Assembly (NCBI GenBank): GCA_050695155.1
Contig: JBOGTO010000216.1
Coordinates: 1 to 22,043 of the forward strand
Direction of reading: 5' to 3'
DNA length: 22,043 nucleotides
DNA from: CF-113 sp050695155
GTDB taxonomy: Bacteria; Chloroflexota; Ktedonobacteria; Ktedonobacterales; Ktedonobacteraceae
Shown here one piece after another: positions 1 through 9,130 of the stretch (its first letter is position 1; every line of letters begins with the position of its first letter). The notes beneath the pieces were generated by a model. The model was given only the letters and a program-made list of their open reading frames with translations, searched no databases and had not been told where the DNA came from. The position numbers and the translations under genes were made by a program.

Positions 1-141
1 CGGTCCAATTGCTTACTACTTACACTACCCAAATCCTGGCGAACCATTGTAGACTGTAGTGACCGGGAGGGGTTGCCGGATAGCCATAAGCTATCAACAG
101 GGATACATGACAACAGTCTGGAAAGATAGGATAAACGCACT
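1..141. other. Upstream non-coding region of the first gene
   Basis: I see no coding sequence here. A weak hairpin (GATAGC, five-base loop, GCTATC) lies near 79-94. An AGGA sequence at about 128-131 is a possible but rather distant ribosome binding site for the ATG at 142. I find no convincing sigma70 promoter, and the upstream neighbour lies outside the window. Confidence 0.5.
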
Positions 142-1653
142 ATGACCGCTACATTCGCCCTGACGTTCATCGCCATATCGTTGAGCATTGCGCTCATTTG
201 TCTCCTCTTGTTTCCGCTTCGCCGCCAGGAGAAACATTATTTCTGGCAGCGTTCTGGCAATTACGTAAAATGGACGGGTCTGGGCCTGCTCTTTATGCTA
301 ATTCTTTCTGCCTGCGGGGACAGCACAACATCGACTCCCCCGCCGCCCATTACTCCCCTCGCATTGACAGTGACCGCGCAGTCGAGCGCTACGGCAACAG
401 CGCCGTCCGGGAACAGCACTGATTGGACTACCTATCATCGTGATAATCAGCGCACAGGATATATCGCCAATACGCCCGACCCGCAAAGTCTGAGCAAAAG
501 CTGGGCGAAACAACTGGACGGAGCAGTCTACGCGGAACCACTGGTGGTCGGCAATCGCGTTATCGTAGCGACCGAAGGCGACTCCCTTTATGCGCTCGAT
601 CCCGCGACAGGCAACGTGCAGTGGCATACCAACGTTGGCACTCCGGTGCCACAATCCACGCTTCCTTGCGGCAATATTGATCCGCTGGGCATTACAGGAA
701 CGCCTGTGTATGATCCGGCGACAGGATTGGTGTACGCCGTTGCCGAGGTCAGCGGGCCAGCGCACATCCTGGTAGGAGTGGATGTCACGAATGGGCAGGT
801 GAAAGTCCGCCGCTCGGTCGATACAGATGGCATGGACCCACGCGCGCACCAGCAGCGCGCCGCGCTCACGCTTGCGAATGGCATGATCTATATCCCCTAT
901 GGTGGCCTGGATGGCGACTGTTCCGATTATATCGGTCGCGTTGTCGCTTCCAGAACCGATGGACAGGGGGCGTTGCTCGTCTATCGCGTGCCAACAACCC
1001 GCGAGGGGGGTATCTGGGCCACGCCCGGAGCCAGCGTGGACGCAGATGGCAACCTCTTCGTCTCGGTCGGCAACGGCGAGGTTACATCGGGCCAGTGGGA
1101 TCATAGCGACTCGATCTTGAAGCTCTCTCCCACGTTGGAACTGTTAGATGCCTTCGCCCCTACAACATGGGCATCTGAAAACGCGGGCGACGTAGATATG
1201 GGATCGCAAGGGCCAGTACTGCTCCCGAACAATTTCGTTTTCGCGGCAGGTAAATCCGGCAAGGGGTATACCCTGCGCGCCAGTGCGCTCGGCGGCATCG
1301 GCGGCCAGGTCGATGTACAGGATGTGTGTCACTCCTATGGCGGAGCGGCCACAGTCGGCTCGACGATCTTTATTCCCTGCACGGAAGGTGTGCGCCAGGT
1401 TAGTGTAGACGCAAACGGAAAGATGCACCTGGGCTGGCAGGCTTCCGGGAACATTTTCGGCTCACCAATCGTCGGCGGCCACACAGTGTATAGTATCTCC
1501 AGTGATACGCTCTACGCGCTTAACATGGATAGCGGCCAGGTCGTCACTTCGCTGAACGTGGGGCAGATGAACCGTTTTGCGACCCCAACTATCGCTGGTA
1601 GCAGCCTCTTCATCGGCACGATGACGGGGATCACTGCCGTCAAAATCGCGTAA
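142..1653 (+). CDS. Membrane-anchored PQQ-type beta-propeller protein
   Basis: The 503-residue product has two N-terminal hydrophobic stretches (about 5-25 and 46-57), separated by a basic, aromatic linker. The second ends in a lipobox-like LSAC with Cys58, followed by a Ser/Thr/Pro-rich spacer. From about residue 95 the protein is built of PQQ/BamB-like propeller repeats, seen in blades such as YALDPATGNVQW and YALNMDSGQVV, so it should sit outside the membrane as a scaffold or sensor. It lacks an obvious quinoprotein dehydrogenase active site, so I do not call it a dehydrogenase. An ordinary lipoprotein signal would start near residue 40, but the only in-frame Met there (52) is too close to the Cys. 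The ATG at 142 is therefore the best start visible, giving a two-helix or signal-anchor N-terminus. It converges with the membrane-protein gene ending at 1690. The fold is well supported; the function is unknown. Confidence 0.85.
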   Translation: MTATFALTFIAISLSIALICLLLFPLRRQEKHYFWQRSGNYVKWTGLGLLFMLILSACGDSTTSTPPPPITPLALTVTAQSSATATAPSGNSTDWTTYHRDNQRTGYIANTPDPQSLSKSWAKQLDGAVYAEPLVVGNRVIVATEGDSLYALDPATGNVQWHTNVGTPVPQSTLPCGNIDPLGITGTPVYDPATGLVYAVAEVSGPAHILVGVDVTNGQVKVRRSVDTDGMDPRAHQQRAALTLANGMIYIPYGGLDGDCSDYIGRVVASRTDGQGALLVYRVPTTREGGIWATPGASVDADGNLFVSVGNGEVTSGQWDHSDSILKLSPTLELLDAFAPTTWASENAGDVDMGSQGPVLLPNNFVFAAGKSGKGYTLRASALGGIGGQVDVQDVCHSYGGAATVGSTIFIPCTEGVRQVSVDANGKMHLGWQASGNIFGSPIVGGHTVYSISSDTLYALNMDSGQVVTSLNVGQMNRFATPTIAGSSLFIGTMTGITAVKIA

Positions 1654-1689
1654 GCGCTTCTCATGACGGCGGTTAGCGTATCCACCTCT

Positions 1690-2337
1690 TTACGTTGGAA
1701 TAGCAGAATAGGTAAGCAACATCCCGGCGGGCTGTGTGCTGACGCTGGTTGTGCAGTATTGAAAGCCCTGGGGCAAATCGGCCGGCTTTTGTCGCAGTTG
1801 CTCGTTGATGTTCGATTCGAAGGCGGAGACAAAACCCGTCACGGGGATGGAACTCAAGTCTGCATGGGTGACGTGAACCTGGAGCGAACACTGCTTGATG
1901 TAAGGTTGAACAATCACAGTAAAATGTTTGGTAAAACCAATTCCTAATATGTTAAAAGTATCGTCGGCATTAACGGTCAACTGGTCGCCTCTGGCAAGGT
2001 CAACCCGTACATTTTCCACTGTACCAGGTAAGCCCGACTGGCGCAGGTTTGTGGCTACGAGAGAAGTAATAAAGGCTTTATCAACCACTACACTGATGTC
2101 AGTTTTGCCCGGCCCCGGTACAGGTATTGCGCGTCCATCACCCGAAAGTCCATAGAGTAGCAGCGAACCGACACCAATTCCAATTCCCAGGAGCAGCGCA
2201 ACAAGCGGGGTAACGACGCGCCCTGGACGGCTTCTCATCCAGCGACGAAGACGGGCTAAACGAGGTTTGCGAGGAGGTTTTATCATCTTTTCTGCTTTAT
2301 GAGCAAGAGAATATAAAAGATCGGATGGGTCACTCAT
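1690..2337 (-). CDS. Single-pass membrane protein, possibly lipid-binding (LmeA/YpmS-like)
   Basis: The 215-residue product has a basic cytoplasmic N-terminus (1-40), one strong membrane helix (about 41-63) and an extracytoplasmic domain. I chose the ATG at 2337 over a longer reading that overlaps smc by 32 bases, because GAGGAG lies 11 bases upstream of it. The outer domain opens with a DISVVVDKAFITSLVATNL segment, followed by short beta-rich stretches with VRVDLARGDQLTVNAD. This pattern resembles DUF2993/LmeA or YpmS-type proteins that bind lipids at the envelope; that is a weak similarity judged by eye. The gene starts 52 bases after the smc stop on the same strand and is probably co-transcribed with it. 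It contains two Cys residues (150 and 195) that could form a disulfide. Confidence 0.75.
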   Translation of the reverse strand: MSDPSDLLYSLAHKAEKMIKPPRKPRLARLRRWMRSRPGRVVTPLVALLLGIGIGVGSLLLYGLSGDGRAIPVPGPGKTDISVVVDKAFITSLVATNLRQSGLPGTVENVRVDLARGDQLTVNADDTFNILGIGFTKHFTVIVQPYIKQCSLQVHVTHADLSSIPVTGFVSAFESNINEQLRQKPADLPQGFQYCTTSVSTQPAGMLLTYSAIPT

Positions 2338-2389
2338 ATCTATGGTTTCTCCTCTGACGTTTGCATCTATTTTTTTTTGTAGGCATCTG

Positions 2390-5300
2390 CTAGCGATCAC
2401 CGCCAACCGGAACTTCCTCAAGCTTCATGGAAAGCAGGCGCGAGACGCTATCGCCGCCCATTGAGACGCCGTAGATGACCTGGGCCGCCATCATGGTAAC
2501 GCGGTTATGTGTAATCACGATAAACTGTGTGCTATGTGCCAGGCGTTTCAAGATTTCACAGAAGCGAGCGACATTTGATTCGTCGAGCGCGGCATCTACT
2601 TCATCGAGCAGGCAAAACGGCGGCGGGTTGATCTCTAACAGGGCAAACAGGAGCGCAGCCGAGACCAGCGCGCGTTCCCCGCCTGAGAGCAGCGAAAGGT
2701 CCTGCACCTTCTTCCCAGGAGGCTGCACGATGACCTCGACTCCGGCAGGCATGGATGAGGTTTCGCGCGACGCGCCATCTTCCTCATTTTTAGCGGCCAG
2801 CAATTCGAGCCGGGCGTGGCCTCCATTGAAGAGCGTGGTAAAGTGTTCGCGGAAACGCGCATTGACCGCCTCGAACGTGGATTCAAACTGGCGCGCCATA
2901 GTGGCGTCCAACTGGCCGATGATGGTGCGCAGGTGCAACGCGGCCTGGTCCATATCGGCGATTTGTGTAGTCAGGAACTCGAAGCGCGTGCGCGTCTCCT
3001 CGTACTGGCGCGGCGCGTCAGGATCACTGCCTCCCAACGCTTTGAGATGACCGCGCAAGTTATCGACGCGGCGGCGTAGTTTGCGAAGTTGTGTCTCCTC
3101 CTCCTGCGAAAGCATCTCCACATCGCCAGAGGCAGCTATTTGAGCCTGTTCGCTGGCCGCACTTTCCTCGTCTCCATCTTTATCAAGATCGTTGCGAGCA
3201 GCATAACGCGCCAGTTCGCCGGGGTCAGCCACGCCCATTTCCTCCTGCAATTGTTGCAACAGGGTATCAACGGCGTCGCGCGCTTTCTGGCTATCCAGCA
3301 AACAACGACGGTAGGCAACTTCCAGTTCGTTGAGCTTCTGACGCAGTTGCAAGGTTTCCTGCTCGATAGCCAGGATTTGCAAATCGAGTTCGCTGGCCTT
3401 TGCCTCGGATTGATGCAGCTCGCTCGCAAGAGCCTGCGCGCGCGCCTGTGCCTGTTCGAGTTGCGCTTGATGCGAGTCAATGGCAATGCGTAGTGCCTGG
3501 AATTGCGCCTGAGCTTCCTGCATACGAGCAATGCGCTGCTCGATTTGCGCCTTCAAGTCTTGCGCCGTCGTCTGCTGCGTGGACAGTTGCTGGCGCAACG
3601 ACCTGGCCTCTTGCCGTTTGACGGCCAGGGCGGTACGCGCTCGTCCCAGTTCGTCCTGCTGGCGTCGAAATACCAGCGTGCGTTCCTCGACTTCGCGCTG
3701 TAGTTCCTCGACCAGCCCGGTCATCTCGCGCTGCGATTTCTCGTGGGCGCGCACTCGTTCAATCGCCGCCTGCACTTCCTGCTCCAACCCGGCCAGTTCG
3801 GCGGACAGTTGTTGCTCAACGGATCGCGCCGCCTGTAGCTCGGTCTGGACGCGATCAAGCTCGCGCTGAGTAGCGTTCAAAGCCTTATTACACTCACTGA
3901 CAAGATTGGCGTTTTTCTGGAGTTCTCTATCAACCGCGCTCTGCTCGATACGCCGCGCCTCCAGGCCGCGCTGCACCTCGCTTATCATGCCATTCAAAGA
4001 GTTAATGAGAGCCACATGCTCGTCTAGTTGGCGTGGCAATTCGCGCAATTCGCGTTCGTAGGCCAACAAACCCTGCTGGCCTCCCTCTTTGCTATTGCCT
4101 CCGCTCAACCAGCCATGCACATGCAGGACCTCGCCGCCCAACGTCACGCACGATTGAAGGCTATGCTCACTATTTGTCTGCTGTTGATCCAGGCGATTTA
4201 ACAATGCGCGAGCCGTTTCAATGTCCTGCGCGATCACAACGCCGCGCAGTATACGCTGAAAGAGCCGCACTATGTGCGGCTCGCACTGCATCAGACGCCA
4301 TGCCAGCCCCTTAACGTTGGCTCTCAGTTCCGGCATTTCCGCGAGCAGAACATCGAGCGCAGCTATTTCTGCCTGGGCATGTTTGTCATGCAAGTTTGGC
4401 GCGTTTTCCAGCCATACCAACATCGCTTTACCAGCTTTGTTCCGCCGCAAATAGTCAAGGCAGAGACGCGCATCGTCATAGGTTTGTGTCACCACCGCCT
4501 GTAGATAGGGGCCGAGCGCCGCTTCCAACGCGCTCTCCAATCCGGCGGGCGCGACTCCCAACTGTGGAACAGGTCCAAGCAAACCATTTAGTTTGCCAGC
4601 CGGGGCGCGCAGCAAGGCGCGTACCCCATCGCTATAGCCGCTCAGGCTGGCGCGCCAGTTGTTGAGCATGTTCAGGCGATCAGAGACAGCGCGCCTCTGT
4701 CGCTCTGCTTCGTTCAAGCTCTGTTTGAAGCGTTCCATCTCCTGCTGCGCGTCGCTAATGGAGCGGTTAATGCTCTGACGGCGCTGGGTGATTTGTTGTT
4801 CCTCTTTACGGGCAGTGTCAAGCCGGGCGCGTTCTTCAAGCAGGCGTGTTTCCAGGGTGCGGATGGTCTGCTGTGATTGAGAGATAGTGTCGCGCCGCGC
4901 CGCCAGTACGCGGTTGCGCTCGCCCAGGTGCTTCTGTTGGCGACCCAGGTCGCTCTGGCTGGCTCCCAGGCGCGCCTGAACCTGGATGAGTTCGCTCTGC
5001 GCGGAACGCAGGCGGCGCTCGTCCATCTCAAATTCTTTTTGCGCCTTCGCCACCTGTCCCTCGCGTGTTGCCAGCGCGGCGGCATCGTTGTCGATGGCTT
5101 CATCGGCCAGATCGCATTGCTCTTCCATGTCGATTACTTTGCGCTGGGCGGCAATCAAACGCTCGCGCAGGCGTAACTCTTCCTGGCGCTGTTCCTCCTG
5201 CTGGCGCTCAAGCCCCACAATGCGTTCCTGGCCGACAGCAATTTCGCGCTCGATACGCTGCGCGGCGGCGTTGGCTTCATTATGCGCCTCGCGCGCCCGC

Positions 5301-6151
5301 GCAATGGTGGTTTGTACTTCCTGCCGCTTGAGACGCAGCGTTTCCCGGCGCTGTTCGGTCGCCTGCACTAAATCTTCCACATCCCGCAGATCGCGCGTCA
5401 TTGCCTGTTCGGCTTCCTCGCTTTGCTCTTTCGCGGAACGCAGGCGTCTCCATTGCAGGGCATACCAGGTCAACAGGACTTCCTGCAATTCGCTATTGAG
5501 TTGTTGAGACTCGACGGCGCGGCGAGCCTGCTCGGCCAGAGGTTCCAGGCGCGGCTCGATCTCGCTCACAATATCGCGCAGGCGTTCCAGGTTCTGTTCG
5601 GTCTGGCGCAGGCGATTTTCGGCATCGGCTCGCTGCACCTGGTAAGGACGGATACCGGCAGCGTCTTCAAACAGGCCGCGCCGCTCCTCAGCGCGCAAAC
5701 TTAGCGCAGCATCAATCAATCCTTGCCCAACGACGGTATACGAATCGTGACCGATACGCGCCTGGGCTAGCAGCAGAATGACATCCTTCAAACGCACTTT
5801 CTGCTTATTAATGAGGTATTCGTTCTCGCCCGAACGGTAACTACGCCGCGTCACCACGATTTCGCTGTATTCAGAGGGAACCCAGCCCGTGCTATTATCG
5901 AGCGTCAGGGAAACTTCCGCCATGCCGAGCGCGGCCTTGCCATGTCCGCCAGCAAAGATAATATCTTCGCTCTTTTTGCCGCGCAACTGGCGCATACTCT
6001 GCTCGCCCAGCACCCAGCGCACCGCGTCCGCTACATTGGACTTACCCGCGCCATTTGGTCCTACTACCGCCGTGATGCCTGTGCTATATTCCAACTGAGT
6101 GCGCGTGGCAAAGCTCTTGAACCCCAGCATCTCCAGGCGTTTTAGATACAC
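2390..6151 (-). CDS. smc: Chromosome segregation protein SMC
   Basis: The 1253-residue product is a full-length bacterial SMC, the ATPase core of the condensin-like complex that compacts and segregates the chromosome with ScpA and ScpB. The N-terminal head starts FKSFATRTQL and carries Walker A GPNGAGKSN (31-39). A Gln-, Arg- and Glu-rich coiled coil runs from about 170 to 505, and the hinge spans about 520-690 with Gly-rich GLLGPVPQLGV and a later GWLSGG. The return coiled coil runs to about 1060. The C-terminal head has the LSGGE signature (1155-1159) and Walker B FCLLDEVDAALD (about 1179-1190), then the VITHN switch His. The start codon is GTG at 6151, with AAGGAC ten bases upstream. scpA and scpB are not in the window; a small membrane protein gene follows instead. 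No truncation or frameshift is visible. Confidence 0.97.
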   Translation of the reverse strand: MYLKRLEMLGFKSFATRTQLEYSTGITAVVGPNGAGKSNVADAVRWVLGEQSMRQLRGKKSEDIIFAGGHGKAALGMAEVSLTLDNSTGWVPSEYSEIVVTRRSYRSGENEYLINKQKVRLKDVILLLAQARIGHDSYTVVGQGLIDAALSLRAEERRGLFEDAAGIRPYQVQRADAENRLRQTEQNLERLRDIVSEIEPRLEPLAEQARRAVESQQLNSELQEVLLTWYALQWRRLRSAKEQSEEAEQAMTRDLRDVEDLVQATEQRRETLRLKRQEVQTTIARAREAHNEANAAAQRIEREIAVGQERIVGLERQQEEQRQEELRLRERLIAAQRKVIDMEEQCDLADEAIDNDAAALATREGQVAKAQKEFEMDERRLRSAQSELIQVQARLGASQSDLGRQQKHLGERNRVLAARRDTISQSQQTIRTLETRLLEERARLDTARKEEQQITQRRQSINRSISDAQQEMERFKQSLNEAERQRRAVSDRLNMLNNWRASLSGYSDGVRALLRAPAGKLNGLLGPVPQLGVAPAGLESALEAALGPYLQAVVTQTYDDARLCLDYLRRNKAGKAMLVWLENAPNLHDKHAQAEIAALDVLLAEMPELRANVKGLAWRLMQCEPHIVRLFQRILRGVVIAQDIETARALLNRLDQQQTNSEHSLQSCVTLGGEVLHVHGWLSGGNSKEGGQQGLLAYERELRELPRQLDEHVALINSLNGMISEVQRGLEARRIEQSAVDRELQKNANLVSECNKALNATQRELDRVQTELQAARSVEQQLSAELAGLEQEVQAAIERVRAHEKSQREMTGLVEELQREVEERTLVFRRQQDELGRARTALAVKRQEARSLRQQLSTQQTTAQDLKAQIEQRIARMQEAQAQFQALRIAIDSHQAQLEQAQARAQALASELHQSEAKASELDLQILAIEQETLQLRQKLNELEVAYRRCLLDSQKARDAVDTLLQQLQEEMGVADPGELARYAARNDLDKDGDEESAASEQAQIAASGDVEMLSQEEETQLRKLRRRVDNLRGHLKALGGSDPDAPRQYEETRTRFEFLTTQIADMDQAALHLRTIIGQLDATMARQFESTFEAVNARFREHFTTLFNGGHARLELLAAKNEEDGASRETSSMPAGVEVIVQPPGKKVQDLSLLSGGERALVSAALLFALLEINPPPFCLLDEVDAALDESNVARFCEILKRLAHSTQFIVITHNRVTMMAAQVIYGVSMGGDSVSRLLSMKLEEVPVGGDR

Positions 6152-6322
6152 TCTCTTGATTGTCCTTTATCATGTCTTCATAATGTACTTCACGATGATA
6201 ACATAGTGCGCTTAATCCGTCGAGTAGTAAAACGGTAGCCCGATGACACTTTTTCGGCCTATCAGGAGTGTAGATAGCAAGTCGATTTGCAGAGCTTCAT
6301 AATCGTGAGACGATAAAGTAAC
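6152..6322. other. Divergent intergenic region between smc and the ArsB-type permease
   Basis: This 171-base region should hold promoters for both directions. A CATAAT at 6298-6303 could be a -10 element for the plus-strand gene, but no good -35 is visible and the leader would be very short. I see no clear operator or RNA element. Confidence 0.4.
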
Positions 6323-7633
6323 ATGTTCCTAATCTTTCCCTTGCCCGCGCTGGCTCGCACACTACTTATCACATGTATCGCTATCTTGACTTTAGCCGGA
6401 ATAATGATTCGCCCGTTCAAGCTGGATGAGGCGCGTATTGCGCTAGCTGGAGCCGGGCTGCTACTGATTGCAGGGTTGATTACCCCTCTGGACGCGCTGA
6501 CGACTCTGCTACAGGACTGGAACATCTTTCTCTTTTTTCTGGGCATGATGACGCTCTCCGCGCTGGTCGATGCCGCTGGTCTCTTCGACTGGCTGGCGGC
6601 GCTGGCAGCCCGGCTATCTGGTGGTAGCGCCAGGCGTTTGTTTTTCAATGTGTTCATCCTGGGCAGCCTGATCTCGATGATCCTCTCCAACGATGCCACC
6701 GCGCTGATCCTGACACCCATCGTCTATACGCTGGTGACGCGCCTGCGCCTGCCCGCGCTGCCATTTTTGTTCGCCTGCACTTTCATCGCCGACACCGCCT
6801 CATTCTTGCTGCCAGTAAGCAATCCCATCAATATCATCGTGCTTTCCACGTTCAAACTTGACCTGTGGACGTTCTTGCGCCTGCTATTTATCCCGGCGCT
6901 GGTGGTTATCTGCATCAATATGCTGGTGTTCTTTCTTCTGTATCGCAGGAAATTGCGCGGCCAGTTCGACATCAAACGCCTGGCATCGGCGGCAGAATCT
7001 ATTCGCCACCGCGCCTATTTCCGTTACACCTGTAGCATTTTGCTGCTCGTTGCCATCGCCTATATCGTAGCTTCAGCCGCGCAATTTCCGCTCTCCATCG
7101 TGGCGCTGGCAGGCGCGGTACTCTTATTAATCGGAGCTTTGTGCTGGAAGCAATCGACTCTAAGGGAGGTAAGCAAGCATGTTTCCTGGTCAATTTTCGG
7201 TTTCATCGCTGGCATGTTCATCGTGGTACGCGCCATCGAGGATACCCACTTGACGGCACAATTTGGGCAGTTGTTACTTTCCCTGTCGGGCGGTCACAGC
7301 TTCGGCGCGGTGATGATCGGCACGGCGGGAGCCACCATCGGTACCAACCTCATCAACAACGTACCGATGGCCGTTGTGCTGACCTCGGCACTGCATAGCA
7401 CGCAGCACGCCGCGCTGACGACACGCCTGGGCTTCATTGCCGCCACCATCTTTGGCTGCGACCTGGGGCCAAACCTGACCACCGTTGGCTCCCTGGCAAC
7501 CGTTCTCTGGTTATTAATCCTGCGGCGGCGTAATATTGAGGTATCCGGGCTGGACTACTTCAAAGTAGGCATTATCGTAACGCCTGTAATGTTAGCGGCA
7601 GGCGCATTAACCATCTGGCTCTTGCTGCGCTAA
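6323..7633 (+). CDS. ArsB/NhaD-type ion transporter (arsenite-efflux-like permease)
   Basis: The 436-residue product is an integral membrane protein with about ten to twelve hydrophobic segments, in the ion-transporter superfamily that includes ArsB and NhaD. Family motifs appear in both halves: SNDATALILTP (122-132) and FIADTASFLLPVSNPINI (154-171) in the first, NLINNVPMA (342-350) and GCDLGPNLTTVGSLATVLWL (378-397) in the second. The last is particularly like ArsB, which exports arsenite or antimonite driven by the membrane potential. No arsR or arsC lies alongside, so the substrate could instead be another anion or dicarboxylate. The ATG at 6323 has no strong ribosome binding site, but the first helix begins near residue 10, which fits this start. 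A UspA-like gene follows after 69 bases and may share the transcript. Confidence 0.85.
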   Translation: MFLIFPLPALARTLLITCIAILTLAGIMIRPFKLDEARIALAGAGLLLIAGLITPLDALTTLLQDWNIFLFFLGMMTLSALVDAAGLFDWLAALAARLSGGSARRLFFNVFILGSLISMILSNDATALILTPIVYTLVTRLRLPALPFLFACTFIADTASFLLPVSNPINIIVLSTFKLDLWTFLRLLFIPALVVICINMLVFFLLYRRKLRGQFDIKRLASAAESIRHRAYFRYTCSILLLVAIAYIVASAAQFPLSIVALAGAVLLLIGALCWKQSTLREVSKHVSWSIFGFIAGMFIVVRAIEDTHLTAQFGQLLLSLSGGHSFGAVMIGTAGATIGTNLINNVPMAVVLTSALHSTQHAALTTRLGFIAATIFGCDLGPNLTTVGSLATVLWLLILRRRNIEVSGLDYFKVGIIVTPVMLAAGALTIWLLLR

Positions 7634-7650
7634 ATAACCTGCTATACACT

Positions 7651-7686
7651 CTTTCTCTCAAGTAGCCGCCGCAGGCGGCAAGAAAA
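7651..7686 (+). repeat. Dispersed short repeat, copy 1
   Basis: This stretch contains the 19-base core GCCGCAGGCGGCAAGAAAA (7668-7686). The core recurs with one mismatch, inverted, at 22002-22020; similarity extends to about 36 bases here against 33 there. A small hairpin (GCCGCC, GCA, GGCGGC) occupies 7665-7679. It lies between the permease stop and the ribosome binding site of the stress-protein gene. Confidence 0.6.
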
Positions 7687-7702
7687 GTCAGGAGGCCAAA
7701 CA

Positions 7703-8164
7703 ATGAAAGTGTTATGTTGCCTGGATGGCACAAATGTTGAACAAATCAGCAATGCCGTGAAAAATATGCTGCCAGCCGACCAATTAACGCTGGGCCTCAT
7801 ATACGTGATCGATAGCGGCCCGCATGGCGAGATTGAACGCCAGCGCGAACGCTTCCTGCGACCACCCGCGCTTAATCCCCAGCGTTCCAAACAGATACAA
7901 AATGCCGAGACCAGCGCCGCGCAAGACATCTTACAAGAAGGCGCGCGCTTTCTTCCTGGTGCTGAGCGCATCCATAAAACAGGACGGCCAGAGCGCGAAA
8001 TCGTGAGTTGCGCAGCAGAATGGCACGCTGACCTGATCGTGATCTGCCCACGCTCACCTCTTAGCGGCGGCCCGACTATGGGGCCAAAGTCAGTCGGCCA
8101 CGTCGCGCGTTTTGTGCTTGACCACGCGCCCTGCCCTGTGCTGCTGGTACGCCAGGTTCAATAG
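7703..8164 (+). CDS. Universal stress protein (UspA family)
   Basis: The 153-residue product has the alpha/beta Rossmann-like layout of UspA proteins. It begins with strand KVLCCLDGT and has a second strand LTLGLIYVID (28-37). The C-terminal block is HADLIVICPRSPLSGG followed by KSVGHVARFVLDHAPCPVLLV (129-149), which contains the characteristic HAPCPVLLV end. In ATP-binding members the corresponding loop reads G-x2-G-x9-G-S/T; here the last Gly is replaced by Lys129 before Ser130, so ATP binding is uncertain. An excellent AGGAGG lies eight bases before the ATG. The gene follows the ArsB-type permease by 69 bases on the same strand. Usp proteins are often encoded beside transporters, so a regulatory role on the permease is plausible but inferred. 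Confidence 0.88.
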   Translation: MKVLCCLDGTNVEQISNAVKNMLPADQLTLGLIYVIDSGPHGEIERQRERFLRPPALNPQRSKQIQNAETSAAQDILQEGARFLPGAERIHKTGRPEREIVSCAAEWHADLIVICPRSPLSGGPTMGPKSVGHVARFVLDHAPCPVLLVRQVQ

Positions 8165-8174
8165 ACCCATATTA

Positions 8175-8203
8175 TTGATTATCCTCTGCCATAGCTCTAT
8201 AAT
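8175..8203 (+). promoter_or_regulatory. Sigma70-type promoter for the 8342 gene
   Basis: TTGATT (8175-8180) and a perfect TATAAT (8198-8203) are separated by exactly 17 bases. Transcription would start near 8210, leaving a 5' leader of about 130 bases before the ATG at 8342. I see no clear riboswitch in that leader. Confidence 0.6.
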
Positions 8204-8341
8204 GTGGTCGGGTTACAATGATTGGTCAACCTGTCGAATATGATAATAAAGGGAGATACAGTTCTCGTTTTACATAAGAGATGGATGATTGGCCCGCCTG
8301 AAATGTTACCGTAGTTCGTATTAGTATGGAGTGCATGTGTT

Positions 8342-9124
8342 ATGTTTTTCCTCATTCGCCTGCTCCGCTTACTCCTATCCAAACGCTGGGGTTGGATGAT
8401 TCTCGGCGTCGTGGTACTGGTCAGCGGAGTTGCCCTGGGAGCTTCCTCCCACCAGGTCACGTATCAACCGATCACCAAAGGCAACTTTACCCCGTATGTC
8501 GTTGAGGGTGGCACCGATTACCTGCAAACCACCGATGGCTCAACATTCTATGTCATCAAAGAAGCCGATCTCTCACCACATTTTGATGGCACAACCGTTT
8601 TCGGCGGTGAACGAAAGACCTTCGCCATCCTCACTCGCTCGGACACCGAAGATGTCGATGTACAACTGACCGATGGCACGCATTTACAGGGAACCGGCTA
8701 CCGAGTTGAGCGTATCGCACAGGTAGATAACACTACCGGCCAGACGCTACAAACTTACACCACTGCCGAGTATACACAGAACCCCAACGGGTTTTATGAA
8801 AACAACTGGGCCGGAGGAGCCGGTCTGATCGCGCTCGGTCTACTTGCGCTTGTCCTGAGTTTCTTCGTGCCGCGCTATCTCCAGAACAAACGGCAAAAAT
8901 CGCTCACTTCCGCACCCGCCACGATGGGAATGCAAGGGCAGGCATTGCCCTACCAGCAGCCAAATCCCTATCAGCAAATGCCGAACCCCTATCAACAGCC
9001 CTACCAGAACCCGTCTCAATACCCACAATACCAGCAACAGTACCCATCCTATCCTCCCCAGCCGGGAGAGTACAATCCAACCCAACTTGCCAACTCAGAG
9101 AGATTTCCACCGCAAAACCAGTAA
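8342..9124 (+). CDS. Two-pass membrane protein with Pro/Gln/Tyr-rich tail
   Basis: I do not recognise a named family for this 260-residue product. Two hydrophobic helices (about 17-33 and 157-176) flank an acidic extracytoplasmic domain of about 120 residues. A cytoplasmic tail follows, starting RYLQNKRQK. From about residue 200 to 243 the tail is low-complexity, with repeated NPYQQ-like units and many Pro, Gln and Tyr, which suggests disorder and interaction or phase behaviour. The middle domain has regular beta-like stretches such as STFYVIKEADLSPHF. GGAG lies ten bases before the ATG. It has its own promoter at 8175-8203 and a terminator at 9131-9164, so it is probably a single-gene unit. 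Confidence 0.8.
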   Translation: MFFLIRLLRLLLSKRWGWMILGVVVLVSGVALGASSHQVTYQPITKGNFTPYVVEGGTDYLQTTDGSTFYVIKEADLSPHFDGTTVFGGERKTFAILTRSDTEDVDVQLTDGTHLQGTGYRVERIAQVDNTTGQTLQTYTTAEYTQNPNGFYENNWAGGAGLIALGLLALVLSFFVPRYLQNKRQKSLTSAPATMGMQGQALPYQQPNPYQQMPNPYQQPYQNPSQYPQYQQQYPSYPPQPGEYNPTQLANSERFPPQNQ

Positions 9125-9130
9125 ATAAAC

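Noticed and set aside
298..1104. 268-residue open frame on the minus strand opposite the first propeller gene
   Set aside because: It is the shadow of a GC-rich real gene: it has a Cys/Arg-rich composition, no recognisable domain and no ribosome binding site.
2369..2380. Run of nine T residues between smc and the membrane protein gene
   Set aside because: Both genes are on the minus strand, where the run reads as A residues, and no stem precedes it, so it is not a terminator.
4262..4282. Perfect 9-bp hairpin (GAGCCGCAC, TAT, GTGCGGCTC) within smc
   Set aside because: It lies in the conserved hinge-region coding sequence, has no T-tract and is short enough to arise by coding constraint or chance.
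2475..5704. Several plus-strand open frames of 60-190 codons across smc
   Set aside because: They overlap the coiled-coil coding region of a full-length SMC and show Ser/Arg/Cys-rich composition typical of antisense frames.
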